Below are positions 6,135 through 14,745 of a stretch of DNA of 64,000 nucleotides, one piece after another; within the stretch, counting starts at the first letter, position 1, and every line of letters starts with the position of its first letter. A model generated the notes under the pieces. That model was not told where the DNA came from. It did no database searches and worked only from the letters and a program-made list of their open reading frames with translations. A program made the position numbers and the translations under genes. Source of the DNA: Citrobacter amalonaticus Y19. GTDB lineage: Bacteria > Pseudomonadota > Gammaproteobacteria > Enterobacterales > Enterobacteriaceae. The stretch is taken from NCBI RefSeq assembly GCF_000981805.1, contig NZ_CP011132.1, forward strand, positions 5,332,001 to 5,396,000, in the 5' to 3' direction.

Positions 6135-7880
6135 TTATTTCTTCGCCAGTTCCTGGTTCAGTGTCCAGAGCTCCCGGCGTTCTTCGCTGCTTAAACCGTG
6201 TGTGCGCTCGCGGGCAATTAGCTCTTCCTGGCGCAGCTCAAGCATCGAATCAAACATATGGTTGAGTGAGTCGGTGAAGGTTTTTTCAGCAATATCCTTA
6301 TCTGCTATATCGTCCCACATCGACAATTTTTCAAGGGTGGCCGCATCATTTGTGCCACGATAGTGTTCTAAAAGCTGTCCGGTAGTTAGCCCTGGCTGGG
6401 ACAAACAAGTGTTGACCAGTTCTGCGAATAAGCCAAGTCCGGGTAGCTTATTCTGATCCAGACCGTTTAACGGTGGCACCAGCGGCGCCAGTTCCGGATT
6501 TTGCACCAGCAGTCCTATCAGTATACGCATGGTCGTGCGTTTTAGCTGCGGGGCGGGTCGGGAAGTCCCACTTTCGGACAATTTTGGCATTAATCGTTCA
6601 AGCTGGCTGTCATCCAGAATGCCAAGCTTATTACCCAATTCCTGTCGCAGATAAATGCGCAACGTTTCACCCGGTACCTGAGTGATAAGCGGTAGCGCCA
6701 GCGTACTCAGCTGCGCGCGCCCGTCAGGCGTGCTCAGGTCCACCTGCGGCAGCAGGCTATTAAACAAAAACGCGGAGAGCGGCAGGGCCTGCTCCATCCG
6801 GGCTTCGAATGCCTCTTTCCCCTCTTTACGCACCAGCGTATCGGGGTCTTCGCCATCAGGTAAAAACATAAAGCGTAGCTGACGACCATCCGTCATGTAC
6901 GGCAGTGCGGTTTCCAGCGCGCGCCAGGCGGCGTCTCGTCCTGCACGGTCACCGTCATAACAGCAAATGACGTTGTTCGTGGCGCGGAACAGGAGCTGGA
7001 TGTGATCGGCTGTGGTCGAGGTGCCCAGCGAAGCCACGGCATAGTTAATGCCATACTGCGCCAGCGCCACCACATCCATATAACCTTCCACCACTAACAG
7101 CCGCTGCGGATCGGCGTTATCCTGCTGCGCTTCATAAAGGCCATACAGCTGGCGGCCCTTATGGAAAATATCGGTTTCCGGGGAGTTGAGGTACTTCGGT
7201 AGCGCATCACCCAGAACGCGTCCACCAAAACCCATCACCCGGCCACGCTTATCGCGGATGGGGAACATCACCCGTTCGCGGAAGCGATCGTAACTGCGTC
7301 CCTGATCGCTGGTGACCAACATGCCTGCATCCACCAGTGACTGGCGATTTTCGCTATTGCCGCCAAACCGTTTCAGGACGTTGTCCCAACCGGGGGGCGC
7401 AAAGCCAATAGCAAAACGCGCGATCACTTCACTACTGAGTCCTCGCTTTTCCAGATACTGGCGCGCAGGGGTAGCGGCGGGTTGCATCAGAGATTGCTGA
7501 TAAAACGTGTTCAGGCCATCCATCAGTTGATACAGGCTTTGCCGTTGATGGCGCTCTATCTGACTGGGGCCTGTGCCTGCTTCAAACGGGACGTCAAGGT
7601 TATGCATAGCCGCCAGTTCTTCGACGGTTTCCACGAACTCGAGCTTGTCGTAGTTCATCAGGAAGTCGATAGCGTTGCCGTGCGCGCCGCATCCAAAGCA
7701 GTGATAAAACTGTTTCTCACCGTTTACGGTGAAAGAGGGGGTTTTTTCGTTATGGAACGGACAACACGCGTGATAATTCTTGCCCTGTTTTTTCAGCTTT
7801 ACCCGCGCGTCGATGAGATCGACGATGTCGGTTCTTGCCAGCAGGTCATTGATAAATACACGTGGGATTCGTCCAGCCAT
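6135..7880 (-). CDS. dnaG: DNA primase
   Basis: This 581-residue protein has the same length as E. coli DnaG. It synthesises RNA primers on the lagging strand. The N-terminal CHC2 zinc domain reads CPFHNEKTPSF ... YHCFGCGAHGNAI (Cys40, His43, Cys61, Cys64). The TOPRIM catalytic core has VVEGYMDV (catalytic Glu) and CYDGDRAGRDAA (metal-binding Asp residues). The C-terminal helical domain binds DnaB helicase. Translation starts at an ATG preceded by AAAAGGGG; an ERIC element ends one base from that Shine-Dalgarno. It sits between rpsU and rpoD, and the internal terminator after rpsU keeps primase expression low. Confidence 0.98.
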   Translation of the reverse strand: MAGRIPRVFINDLLARTDIVDLIDARVKLKKQGKNYHACCPFHNEKTPSFTVNGEKQFYHCFGCGAHGNAIDFLMNYDKLEFVETVEELAAMHNLDVPFEAGTGPSQIERHQRQSLYQLMDGLNTFYQQSLMQPAATPARQYLEKRGLSSEVIARFAIGFAPPGWDNVLKRFGGNSENRQSLVDAGMLVTSDQGRSYDRFRERVMFPIRDKRGRVMGFGGRVLGDALPKYLNSPETDIFHKGRQLYGLYEAQQDNADPQRLLVVEGYMDVVALAQYGINYAVASLGTSTTADHIQLLFRATNNVICCYDGDRAGRDAAWRALETALPYMTDGRQLRFMFLPDGEDPDTLVRKEGKEAFEARMEQALPLSAFLFNSLLPQVDLSTPDGRAQLSTLALPLITQVPGETLRIYLRQELGNKLGILDDSQLERLMPKLSESGTSRPAPQLKRTTMRILIGLLVQNPELAPLVPPLNGLDQNKLPGLGLFAELVNTCLSQPGLTTGQLLEHYRGTNDAATLEKLSMWDDIADKDIAEKTFTDSLNHMFDSMLELRQEELIARERTHGLSSEERRELWTLNQELAKK

Positions 7881-7890
7881 ATGCCCCTTT

Positions 7891-8008
7891 TATACACGTC
7901 ATCCTTCAAGCTGCCTCGGCGTTGGCTACGCTCGTTCACCCCTGTCACTTACTTAAGTAAGCTCCGGGGATTCACTCCCTTGCCGCATCATGAATGATTT
8001 TGTGTATA
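7891..8008 (-). repeat. ERIC (intergenic repeat unit) inside the rpsU-dnaG-rpoD operon
   Basis: The element is bounded by TATACAC (7891-7897) and its complement GTGTATA (8002-8008). It contains both classic ERIC priming sequences: the ERIC2 complement CGTTCACCCCTGTCACTTAC and the ERIC1R-like AAGTAAGCTCCGGGGATTCA. The length of 118 bases is slightly under the usual 126-127. It is a non-autonomous palindromic element that folds into a long hairpin in RNA. Because it lies within the operon transcript, it should be transcribed with dnaG and rpoD. Confidence 0.9.
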
Positions 8009-8031
8009 TGCTAATGCATAAACGAAAATAA

Positions 8032-8059
8032 GCCGCGCTTTCCTTTCGGAAGCACGGCC
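8032..8059 (-). terminator. Internal terminator/attenuator after rpsU
   Basis: On the minus strand the stem GCCGTGCTTCC / GGAAAGCGCGGC with a GAAA loop is followed by TTATTTTCG. It corresponds to the known partial terminator (T1) between rpsU and dnaG in E. coli, which lowers read-through into dnaG. Confidence 0.75.
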
Positions 8060-8108
8060 TTACAACTACAACTCGGTCTGAATCGAGAGCCTTGGCCCCC
8101 GACAGAGA

Positions 8109-8363
<255 letters not shown>

Positions 8364-8551
8364 TCAGCGCCAGCTTATTTCAAAATGGTGCGGAATTTTA
8401 CTGCAATTGCTGCTGCTTTGTAAAGCACCGATGCGATTTTGAAAGGGACTTTTATAAGGGGGAAGAGTATACACGAAATCGGGAGTGAGGGTATACATCT
8501 ACCCGCATTCGACCTACACTGCGCGGTAATAAAGTGAGGTAGAAACAAGTC

Positions 8552-9565
8552 ATGCGTGTACTGGGAATTGAAACATCCTGCGATGAAACCGGCATCGCCA
8601 TTTACGACGACGAAAAAGGTCTGTTAGCCAACCAATTGTATAGTCAGGTGAAATTACATGCTGACTACGGCGGAGTCGTGCCTGAACTGGCCTCCCGCGA
8701 TCATGTCCGCAAAACGGTGCCGTTGATCCAGGCGGCGCTGAAAGAAGCAGGACTGAGTGCAAAAGAGATTGATGCGGTGGCGTATACCGCAGGACCGGGT
8801 CTGGTTGGCGCGCTGCTGGTCGGCGCCACCGTCGGCCGTTCGCTGGCGTTTGCGTGGAACGTGCCCGCTATCCCTGTACACCATATGGAAGGCCATCTGC
8901 TGGCGCCGATGCTGGAAGATAACCCGCCAGAATTCCCCTTTGTGGCGCTGTTGGTCTCGGGGGGACATACCCAACTTATCAGCGTGACGGGGGTCGGCAA
9001 GTACGAACTGTTGGGCGAATCGATTGACGACGCTGCCGGTGAAGCGTTCGATAAAACCGCCAAGCTGCTGGGGCTCGATTATCCTGGCGGCCCGATGCTG
9101 TCGAAAATGGCGTCGCAGGGCACCGCCGGGCGTTTTGTCTTTCCGCGCCCCATGACCGATCGTCCGGGGCTGGATTTCAGTTTCTCCGGACTGAAAACCT
9201 TTGCGGCGAATACTATCCGTAATAATGGCGACGATGATCAAACTCGTGCCGATATCGCCCGGGCGTTTGAAGACGCGGTGGTGGATACGCTAATGATCAA
9301 ATGCAAGCGCGCGCTGGATCAGACCGGCTTTACGCGTCTGGTGATGGCGGGCGGCGTCAGCGCCAACCGCACGCTGCGGGCGAAGCTGGCGGAGATGATG
9401 CAAAAACGCCGTGGCGACGTGTTCTATGCCCGTCCGGAGTTTTGTACCGATAACGGGGCGATGATTGCCTATGCCGGTATGGTGTGCTTCAAAGCGGGTG
9501 CCACGGCAGATCTCGGCGTGACCGTACGTCCGCGCTGGCCGTTGGCGGAGCTGCCCGCAGCATAA
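8552..9565 (+). CDS. tsaD: tRNA N6-adenosine threonylcarbamoyltransferase
   Basis: This 337-residue protein matches E. coli TsaD (YgjD/Gcp) in length. With TsaB and TsaE it transfers the threonylcarbamoyl group to A37 of ANN-decoding tRNAs. The ASKHA ATPase fold starts with LGIETSCDETGIAIYD; the metal-binding HMEGH motif is near residue 111; SGGHTQL and the C-terminal MAGGVSANRTL and FCTDNGAMIA motifs complete the nucleotide and metal site. It is divergent from rpsU with a 227-base shared promoter region, and has GTGAGG just before the ATG. Essential housekeeping gene, no anomalies. Confidence 0.98.
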   Translation: MRVLGIETSCDETGIAIYDDEKGLLANQLYSQVKLHADYGGVVPELASRDHVRKTVPLIQAALKEAGLSAKEIDAVAYTAGPGLVGALLVGATVGRSLAFAWNVPAIPVHHMEGHLLAPMLEDNPPEFPFVALLVSGGHTQLISVTGVGKYELLGESIDDAAGEAFDKTAKLLGLDYPGGPMLSKMASQGTAGRFVFPRPMTDRPGLDFSFSGLKTFAANTIRNNGDDDQTRADIARAFEDAVVDTLMIKCKRALDQTGFTRLVMAGGVSANRTLRAKLAEMMQKRRGDVFYARPEFCTDNGAMIAYAGMVCFKAGATADLGVTVRPRWPLAELPAA

Positions 9566-9586
9566 GCGCTTTCTGTCCTGCCCGGT

Positions 9587-9687
9587 GGCGCTGCGCTTAC
9601 CGGGCCTACGAATCTATTCTCTGCGTTTACCTGATCGACAAGACCGTAGGCCGGGTCAGGCGAAGCCACCACCCGGCAATACACCCG
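9587..9687. repeat. REP/BIME-type palindromic pair
   Basis: Two inverted palindromic units, one around 9590-9612 (GCCCGGTGGCGCTGCGCTTA ... CGGGCCTAC) and one around 9651-9687 (GTAGGCCGGGTCAGGCGAAG ... CCCGGCA), lie between the convergent tsaD and ureG genes. Such BIMEs stabilise upstream mRNA and can bind gyrase or IHF. Confidence 0.8.
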
Positions 9688-9689
9688 CA

Positions 9690-10307
9690 CTACACCCGCA
9701 ACATTCCTCTGTCTTCCAGAAACGCGATAATGGTCGCCAGACCGTCACCCGATTTTAAATTGGTAAACGTCCACGGGCGTTCGCCGCGCATGCGCAGCGT
9801 GTCGCGTTCCATGACCTCCAGCGATGCGCCGACATAGGGGGCGAGATCGGTTTTGTTGATCACCAGAAAATCGGATTTGGTGATCCCCGGTCCGCCTTTT
9901 CGCGGGATCTTTTCCCCTTCGGCCACGTCGATCACGTAGATAGTCAGATCCGCCAGCTCCGGGCTGAAGGTGGCGCTCAGGTTGTCGCCGCCGCTCTCAA
10001 CAAAAATCAGATCCAGATTGCCGAATTTTTCGCTTAACGCTTCCACCGCGGCCAGATTCATCGACGCATCTTCGCGGATGGCGGTGTGCGGACAGCCGCC
10101 GGTTTCCACACCGACAATGCGTTCCGGCGCCAGAGCGCCCGCTTCGGTGAGAATACGCTGGTCCTCTTTGGTGTAAATATCGTTGGTGACCACCGCCAGC
10201 TGCCAGCGGTCGCGCATCGCTTTGCACAGCGCTTCCAGCAGGGCGGTTTTACCGGAACCGACCGGGCCGCCTACGCCAACGCGCAGGGGATGTTTGTACT
10301 CACTCAT
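9690..10307 (-). CDS. ureG: Urease accessory GTPase UreG
   Basis: This 205-residue GTPase delivers nickel to apo-urease together with UreD, UreF and UreE. Visible motifs are the P-loop GVGGPVGSGKTALLE, the nickel-binding ETGGCPHTAI (Cys-Pro-His, at about residues 72-74), the switch ESGGDNLSATFSPELAD and the base-specific NKTD. It is the last gene of ureDABCEFG, 9 bases after ureF, and ends in a REP pair. It is full length. Confidence 0.97.
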   Translation of the reverse strand: MSEYKHPLRVGVGGPVGSGKTALLEALCKAMRDRWQLAVVTNDIYTKEDQRILTEAGALAPERIVGVETGGCPHTAIREDASMNLAAVEALSEKFGNLDLIFVESGGDNLSATFSPELADLTIYVIDVAEGEKIPRKGGPGITKSDFLVINKTDLAPYVGASLEVMERDTLRMRGERPWTFTNLKSGDGLATIIAFLEDRGMLRV

Positions 10308-10316
10308 TGTCTCTCC

Positions 10317-10991
10317 TCAGGAGCGAAATAAACGGCAATATTGCGTTTCATGGCGTGCAGAGGCGATCGCTGCCAGCGGCGTGGCGGAACCCAGACCGTC
10401 GTCCGGACATGCCAGCGCCTGCGCCATTCCTTCGGCATATTGCGAACAAAGCGCAATAATCAGCCGCTGGGCCGCCTGCTGACCAAACGGCACCAGCTTG
10501 ACCCCGGCCATTACCGCGCTCTCAATCCAGCTGTATCCGAGTGTTAAGGCCAGGTCGTGTAGCGGAATACGCCACTGCACGCCCAGCCAGGCCATACCGC
10601 AGAGCTGGCTGTCGGCAAAAAGCGTGCGCCATGGCGGCGGGCATTCAGGCTGCCAGTCGACCACCAGTCGGGTGAACGCCGCGCCCCGGCTGCGCTCTTC
10701 TTCCCGCAGCTCACGGGTTTCCCGACAGGCCAGCAGATACGCCGTCCAGCGGCGCGCGGCGTCAATGTCATCCTGCTCGCAGGCGTGATACAGCCGGGCG
10801 AACAGCGGCAGATCGACGGTAAAAACGTTATTTTCCATCTGCCGGGTTTGCCAGCGCGCGAAGGTGTCCACGCCGTTCACCCAGCCGGTTTCAACTACCC
10901 ACTCCAGCCCCTGGGACCAGGTAAACGATCCCACCGGCAGGCTGCTGCTGGCGAGTTGCAGTAAACGCAACTGCTGTTGGGCATCACGCAT
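10317..10991 (-). CDS. ureF: Urease accessory protein UreF
   Basis: This 224-residue helical protein belongs to the UreF family. It bridges UreD-bound urease and UreG and acts as fidelity checkpoint in active-site assembly. The hallmark N-terminal LLQLASSSLPVGSFTWSQGLE and the C-terminal VPFGQQAAQRLI are present. Its start codon overlaps the ureE stop by one base, so the two are translationally coupled. Confidence 0.95.
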   Translation of the reverse strand: MRDAQQQLRLLQLASSSLPVGSFTWSQGLEWVVETGWVNGVDTFARWQTRQMENNVFTVDLPLFARLYHACEQDDIDAARRWTAYLLACRETRELREEERSRGAAFTRLVVDWQPECPPPWRTLFADSQLCGMAWLGVQWRIPLHDLALTLGYSWIESAVMAGVKLVPFGQQAAQRLIIALCSQYAEGMAQALACPDDGLGSATPLAAIASARHETQYCRLFRS

Positions 10992-11449
10992 CAGTGCGCA
11001 TGGCTGTGGTGATGAGCGTGGGATTCACTGGCATACGCCCCGGCCTCAGGTTCAAACGGCAGATGTGCAAACGTCACCTGCAAATCGAACTGGTGCAGCA
11101 TCGTATCCAGCACGTGATCGTGGTGATAGCGCAGTTCATCCGGCAGGATTTGCAGTGGGACGTGGCGGTTGCCAAGGTGATAGCAGGCTTTCGCAAGCAG
11201 AAAAGGATCGGCACAGCGCACCACCGACACCGCCTCGCTGGCGGCGATAATTTCCACCACTTCAGCGCCGTCCTCAGTGCTCAGGCAATCGCCGCCGCGC
11301 AGCAGCAGACCACGGGGCAGCATCAGCCCCGCCTCGCGACCGTCATTGAGTTGTACTTTCGCCCGGCTTTTTACGCGGATATCAATCGGTAGCGTCAGCG
11401 TGGCGGTGATGTGCGCTGGGGTGTCAACGCGTTGCGTCAATAACAGCAT
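10991..11449 (-). CDS. ureE: Urease accessory nickel metallochaperone UreE
   Basis: This 152-residue nickel carrier has an N-terminal peptide-binding domain (about 1-70, IDIRVKSRAKVQLNDGREAG), a central metal-binding domain with CYHLGNRHVPLQI (the conserved His of the dimer-interface nickel site) and a short C-terminal His tail (ESHAHHHSHAH, five His). Klebsiella UreE has a longer His-rich tail, so nickel storage capacity may be lower. It lies 9 bases downstream of ureC. Confidence 0.95.
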   Translation of the reverse strand: MLLLTQRVDTPAHITATLTLPIDIRVKSRAKVQLNDGREAGLMLPRGLLLRGGDCLSTEDGAEVVEIIAASEAVSVVRCADPFLLAKACYHLGNRHVPLQILPDELRYHHDHVLDTMLHQFDLQVTFAHLPFEPEAGAYASESHAHHHSHAH

Positions 11450-11458
11450 CTCGGCTCC

Positions 11459-13162
11459 TCAAAATAAAAAGTAACGCTGCGCCATCGGCAGAATGTCAGC
11501 GGGTTCGCTGGTGATGAGTTCGCCGTCGATGCGGACCTCATAGGTCTGGGCATCCACGGTGATATTGGGTTGCAGGCTGTTGTGGATCATGTCGGCTTTT
11601 TTCACCGTCCGGCAGCCTTTCACCACGGCGGTTTGGCTTTGCAAATTAAGTTGCTGCGCGACGCCGTTTTCCACTGCCGCCTGCGACAGAAAGGTCAGCC
11701 GGGAATGATGACGTGCTGCGCCGAGCGCGCCAAACATCATGCGGTAATGCACCGGCTGCGGCGTGGGAATGGAGGCATTGATGTCTCCCATCGGCGCGCA
11801 GGCGATCATGCCGCCTTTCACCACTGTGGCCGGTTTCACGCCGAAAAAGGCGGGTGACCAGAGCACCAGGTCCGCCAGTTTTCCGGCCTCAATCGACCCC
11901 ACTTCGTGGGCGATGCCGTGAGTCAGCGCCGGGTTAATGGTGTACTTGGCGATGTAACGCTTCACGCGCAGGTTATCGTTCTCACCCGTTTCTTCCGCTA
12001 ACGGGCCACGTTGCACCTTCATCCGGTGCGCCACCTGCCAGGTGCGCAGGATCACTTCCCCCACGCGACCCATCGCCTGAGAATCCGACGAGGTCAGGGA
12101 AAACGCGCCAATGTCATGCAACACGTCTTCGGCGGCGATGGTCTCCCGACGGATCCGGGATTCGGCAAAGGCGACATCCTCGGCAATATCCGGATCCAGA
12201 TGGTGGCAGACCATCAGCATGTCGAGATGCTCATCAATGGTGTTGACGGTATAGGGCAGCGTCGGGTTGGTGGAAGAGGGGAGAATATTGGCATGCGCGC
12301 AGGCGGTGATGATATCCGGTGCATGCCCGCCACCAGCTCCTTCGGTGTGAAACGTGTGGATGGTGCGATCGCCAATTGCTGCCAGCGTATCTTCGACAAA
12401 GCCCGATTCGTTCAGGGTATCGCTGTGCAGTGCTACCTGAATGTCCATCTCATCGGCCACGGTCAGCGCGCAGTCGATAGCCGCGGGCGTCGCGCCCCAG
12501 TCTTCGTGGATTTTCAGGCCGATGGCGCCAGCGGTAACCTGCTCGCGCAGCGCATCGGGACGGGAACCATTGCCTTTGCCCAGCAGGCCGATATTGACGG
12601 GCAGCGTATCCGCCGCCTGTAGCATCCGGGCGATATACCACGGCCCCGGCGTGCAGGTGGTGGCGTTAGTACCGGCAGCCGGTCCGGTACCGCCGCCAAT
12701 CATGGTCGTCACGCCGGAGACCAGCGCCTCTTCCGCCTGCTGCGGACAGATCCAGTGAATGTGGGTATCCACGCCGCCCGCCGTCACGATCTTGCCTTCA
12801 CCAGCGATCGCTTCAGTGGCGACGCCGATTGGGATCGTTATGTCAGGCTGAATATCCGGATTCCCGGCTTTACCAATCGCAAAGATCCTGCCGTCCTTAA
12901 TGCCGATATCCGCTTTGACGATCCCCCAGTGATCGACGATCAGCGCATTGGTGATCACCAGATCCACGCATTCCTGAGACGGCATCTGCCCCTGGCCCAT
13001 GCCGTCGCGGATCACTTTGCCACCGCCGAATTTCACCTCTTCGCCATAGGTGGTGAGATCGTTTTCCACTTCGATCCACAGATCGGTGTCCGCCAGACGC
13101 ACTTTATCGCCGGTGGTCGGGCCGAACATGTCGGCGTAAGCCTGCCGGGAGATTTCAGCCAT
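11459..13162 (-). CDS. ureC: Urease alpha subunit (catalytic)
   Basis: This 567-residue protein has the same length as the Klebsiella aerogenes subunit and its numbering fits. Nickel ligands His134 and His136 lie in GGVDTHIHWICP and the carbamylated Lys217 lies in GLKIHEDWG. Further His ligands are in QVALHSDTLNE and TFHTEGAGGGHAPD, and the mobile flap MVCHHLDP carries the reactive Cys and catalytic His. It hydrolyses urea to ammonia and carbamate in the cytoplasm as an (alpha beta gamma)3 complex. The start overlaps the ureB stop by 8 bases. No key residue is missing. Confidence 0.98.
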   Translation of the reverse strand: MAEISRQAYADMFGPTTGDKVRLADTDLWIEVENDLTTYGEEVKFGGGKVIRDGMGQGQMPSQECVDLVITNALIVDHWGIVKADIGIKDGRIFAIGKAGNPDIQPDITIPIGVATEAIAGEGKIVTAGGVDTHIHWICPQQAEEALVSGVTTMIGGGTGPAAGTNATTCTPGPWYIARMLQAADTLPVNIGLLGKGNGSRPDALREQVTAGAIGLKIHEDWGATPAAIDCALTVADEMDIQVALHSDTLNESGFVEDTLAAIGDRTIHTFHTEGAGGGHAPDIITACAHANILPSSTNPTLPYTVNTIDEHLDMLMVCHHLDPDIAEDVAFAESRIRRETIAAEDVLHDIGAFSLTSSDSQAMGRVGEVILRTWQVAHRMKVQRGPLAEETGENDNLRVKRYIAKYTINPALTHGIAHEVGSIEAGKLADLVLWSPAFFGVKPATVVKGGMIACAPMGDINASIPTPQPVHYRMMFGALGAARHHSRLTFLSQAAVENGVAQQLNLQSQTAVVKGCRTVKKADMIHNSLQPNITVDAQTYEVRIDGELITSEPADILPMAQRYFLF

Positions 13163-13475
13163 GCTTCACCTCCAGTGCACCCATGACGTCGCCGCGAAAG
13201 CCAAAAATACGCTGTGCGCCCGCCACGCGTACCAGCTCGACCTCCCGCTTTTGTCCCGGCTCAAAGCGTACCGCCGTTCCTGCCGGAATATTCAGACGAA
13301 AACCCAGCGCGGATTCGCGGGCAAAGCGGAGCGCCGGGTTGACCTCGTAAAAGTGGTAGTGCGATCCCACCTGAATGGGGCGATCGCCATGGTTCTCCAC
13401 CACGATCGTGCACGTTTCGCGCCCTGCGTTGATCGGGATATTTCCCGTCGCGATCCGGTATTCACCTGGAATCAT
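13155..13475 (-). CDS. ureB: Urease beta subunit
   Basis: This 106-residue beta-rich structural subunit starts MIPGEYRIATGNIPINAGRE and contains the conserved NHGDRPIQVGSHYHFYEVNPAL block that packs against UreC. It is separate from ureA, as in Klebsiella and Proteus, and not fused as in Helicobacter. It overlaps ureC by 8 bases and follows ureA by 9. Confidence 0.97.
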   Translation of the reverse strand: MIPGEYRIATGNIPINAGRETCTIVVENHGDRPIQVGSHYHFYEVNPALRFARESALGFRLNIPAGTAVRFEPGQKREVELVRVAGAQRIFGFRGDVMGALEVKHG

Positions 13476-13484
13476 GGTGTCTCC

Positions 13485-13787
13485 TTAAACGATCGGACTG
13501 TGGACGGTGACCAGCTTCGAACCGTCCGGAAAGGTCGCTTCGACCTGGATGTCCGGGATCATCTCCGGAACGCCTTCCATCACCTGCTCACGGTTCAGAA
13601 CATGGCGACCCTCTTCCATCAGTGCGGCGACGCTTTTGCCGTCGCGCGCCCCTTCCATAATGAAGGCGCTGATGAGCGCCACCGATTCCGGGTAATTCAG
13701 CTTCAGCCCGCGCGCCAGTCGGCGCTCCGCGACCAGCGCGGCGGTAAAGAGCAACAGCTTGTCTTTTTCTCTGGGAGTCAGTTCCAT
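13485..13787 (-). CDS. ureA: Urease gamma subunit
   Basis: This 100-residue subunit starts MELTPREKDKLLLFTAALVA and contains LKLNYPESVALISAFIMEGARDGK-type residues typical of the family, then a C-terminal VEATFPDGSKLVTVHSPI. It completes the three-subunit structural core with UreB and UreC. It begins 10 bases after ureD. Confidence 0.97.
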   Translation of the reverse strand: MELTPREKDKLLLFTAALVAERRLARGLKLNYPESVALISAFIMEGARDGKSVAALMEEGRHVLNREQVMEGVPEMIPDIQVEATFPDGSKLVTVHSPIV

Positions 13788-13797
13788 AGGGAGTCTC

Positions 13798-14661
13798 TTA
13801 GGTTTGCCAGATGCGCGGCAGGTGCGGTGGCTTTTGGGTTAACAGCGGGCGCAAAAACTGCCAGATTTCGCGCATGACGCGCTGAACGATCAGATTGTCG
13901 TCTGCCAGAAAACGGACGGTCAGCAGCGAATCGACGAGCGTCGCCCCGGCGTAATCACCGAGCGGAGCCAGACGCTCACGCACGCCCTCCAGCATCTGTT
14001 CCGTGCCCGGATAACAGAGCAGGGTGCCGCACCACGGTTGACTGGCGATGACCGCGAGATCCCCATCACGCAGCGTCAGGCGTTCAATGAGCAGTGGCTG
14101 CCCGTCACGCCAGACTTCCAGGCGGTTGTGTAGTGCGCCGTGGCTGAACCTCTCATGCATGACCGGTCGCCCGAAGCAGAGCAGATCCCAGCCCAGCAGG
14201 CGGCTTTCGGCGGTGAGATGAAATACGGAGCGGAGGCTGGCGTTAGCGCCAGGGAACAGGATCGTATCCTGCGGTAGCCATTCCAGCGTCGCGTGCGGGG
14301 CCAGCGTAAACGTCTGGTACAGGCGCGCCTGCGGCCCTGCGCTGCGATAAAACTTGCCCGCGCCGGGCATGGTGATTAACACGTGGCTGTTTTCGTCCAG
14401 CGTGACGGAAATTTGTAGCTCATCGCCGCCGACAATGCCGCCGGGTGGATGGAGTAAATAGAGGTGGCAAACATCGTCTTGTGGATAAAACGGCCGTTGA
14501 ACCGTCAGGGGACCGACGTGGTGTGCGCGGGTGAGCACCGTTTTGTGCGCGGTATGGCTAAACCGCAGGTCGAGTTCGGCCTGCCAGCCCCGTGTCGGTG
14601 TCTTGTGCGCAACGGTATCCAGAGCGTTTCCCTTCTCAGCGTGAGGGTGTTTGCATAACAA
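13798..14661 (-). CDS. ureD: Urease accessory protein UreD (start uncertain)
   Basis: UreD is the scaffold that binds apo-urease and conducts nickel from UreG. Strong family blocks are GWQAELDLRFSH, HVGPLTVQRPFYPQ, CHLYLLHPPGGIVGGDELQI and the C-terminal LTVRFLADDNLIVQRVMREI. The first possible start is TTG 14661 (287 residues), but it lies on top of the likely promoter (-10 CATACT, plus-strand 14664-14669) and lacks a Shine-Dalgarno. No in-frame ATG or GTG precedes GWQAELD; CTG 14622 follows AGAAGGG at a suitable distance and would give about 274 residues, like Klebsiella UreD. A six-codon ORF (ATG 14656 to TGA 14636) ends in that Shine-Dalgarno region. First gene of ureDABCEFG. Confidence 0.88.
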   Translation of the reverse strand: MLCKHPHAEKGNALDTVAHKTPTRGWQAELDLRFSHTAHKTVLTRAHHVGPLTVQRPFYPQDDVCHLYLLHPPGGIVGGDELQISVTLDENSHVLITMPGAGKFYRSAGPQARLYQTFTLAPHATLEWLPQDTILFPGANASLRSVFHLTAESRLLGWDLLCFGRPVMHERFSHGALHNRLEVWRDGQPLLIERLTLRDGDLAVIASQPWCGTLLCYPGTEQMLEGVRERLAPLGDYAGATLVDSLLTVRFLADDNLIVQRVMREIWQFLRPLLTQKPPHLPRIWQT

Positions 14662-14693
14662 AAAGTATGCCTCAGCACGGCGGGAAAACGGTC

Positions 14694-14708
14694 ATATGAG
14701 ACGCTTAT
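14694..14708 (-). promoter_or_regulatory. Probable NAC binding site and sigma-70 promoter of the urease operon
   Basis: The minus strand reads ATAAGCGTCTCATAT, an exact ATA-N9-TAT match to the NAC (nitrogen assimilation control, LysR type) consensus. A -10-like CATACT lies at plus-strand 14664-14669, which puts +1 near 14657 and the site centre near -44, close to the position from which NAC activates ureD in Klebsiella. No good -35 is present, as expected for an activator-dependent promoter. It implies urease expression under nitrogen limitation through NtrC and NAC, not urea induction by UreR, for which no gene is nearby. Confidence 0.65.
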
Positions 14709-14710
14709 GG

Positions 14711-14738
14711 AAAAAGGGGGCGACAGCCCTGCCGCCCC
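14711..14738 (-). terminator. Terminator of ttdABT
   Basis: On the minus strand the GGGGCG / CGCCCC stem with a ten-base loop is followed by CTTTTTCC, starting 8 bases after the ttdT stop. It separates the tartrate operon from the ureD promoter 3 bases further on. Confidence 0.75.
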
Positions 14739-14745
14739 AACGAGG

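Noticed and set aside
8654..9241. 195-codon minus-strand frame opposite tsaD
   Set aside because: It is an antisense shadow of a highly conserved gene in a GC-rich region; no start signal or family features.
9484..9837. Frame spanning the tsaD end, the REP pair and the ureG end
   Set aside because: It is made up of parts of two real genes read in the wrong frame or strand plus a repeat.
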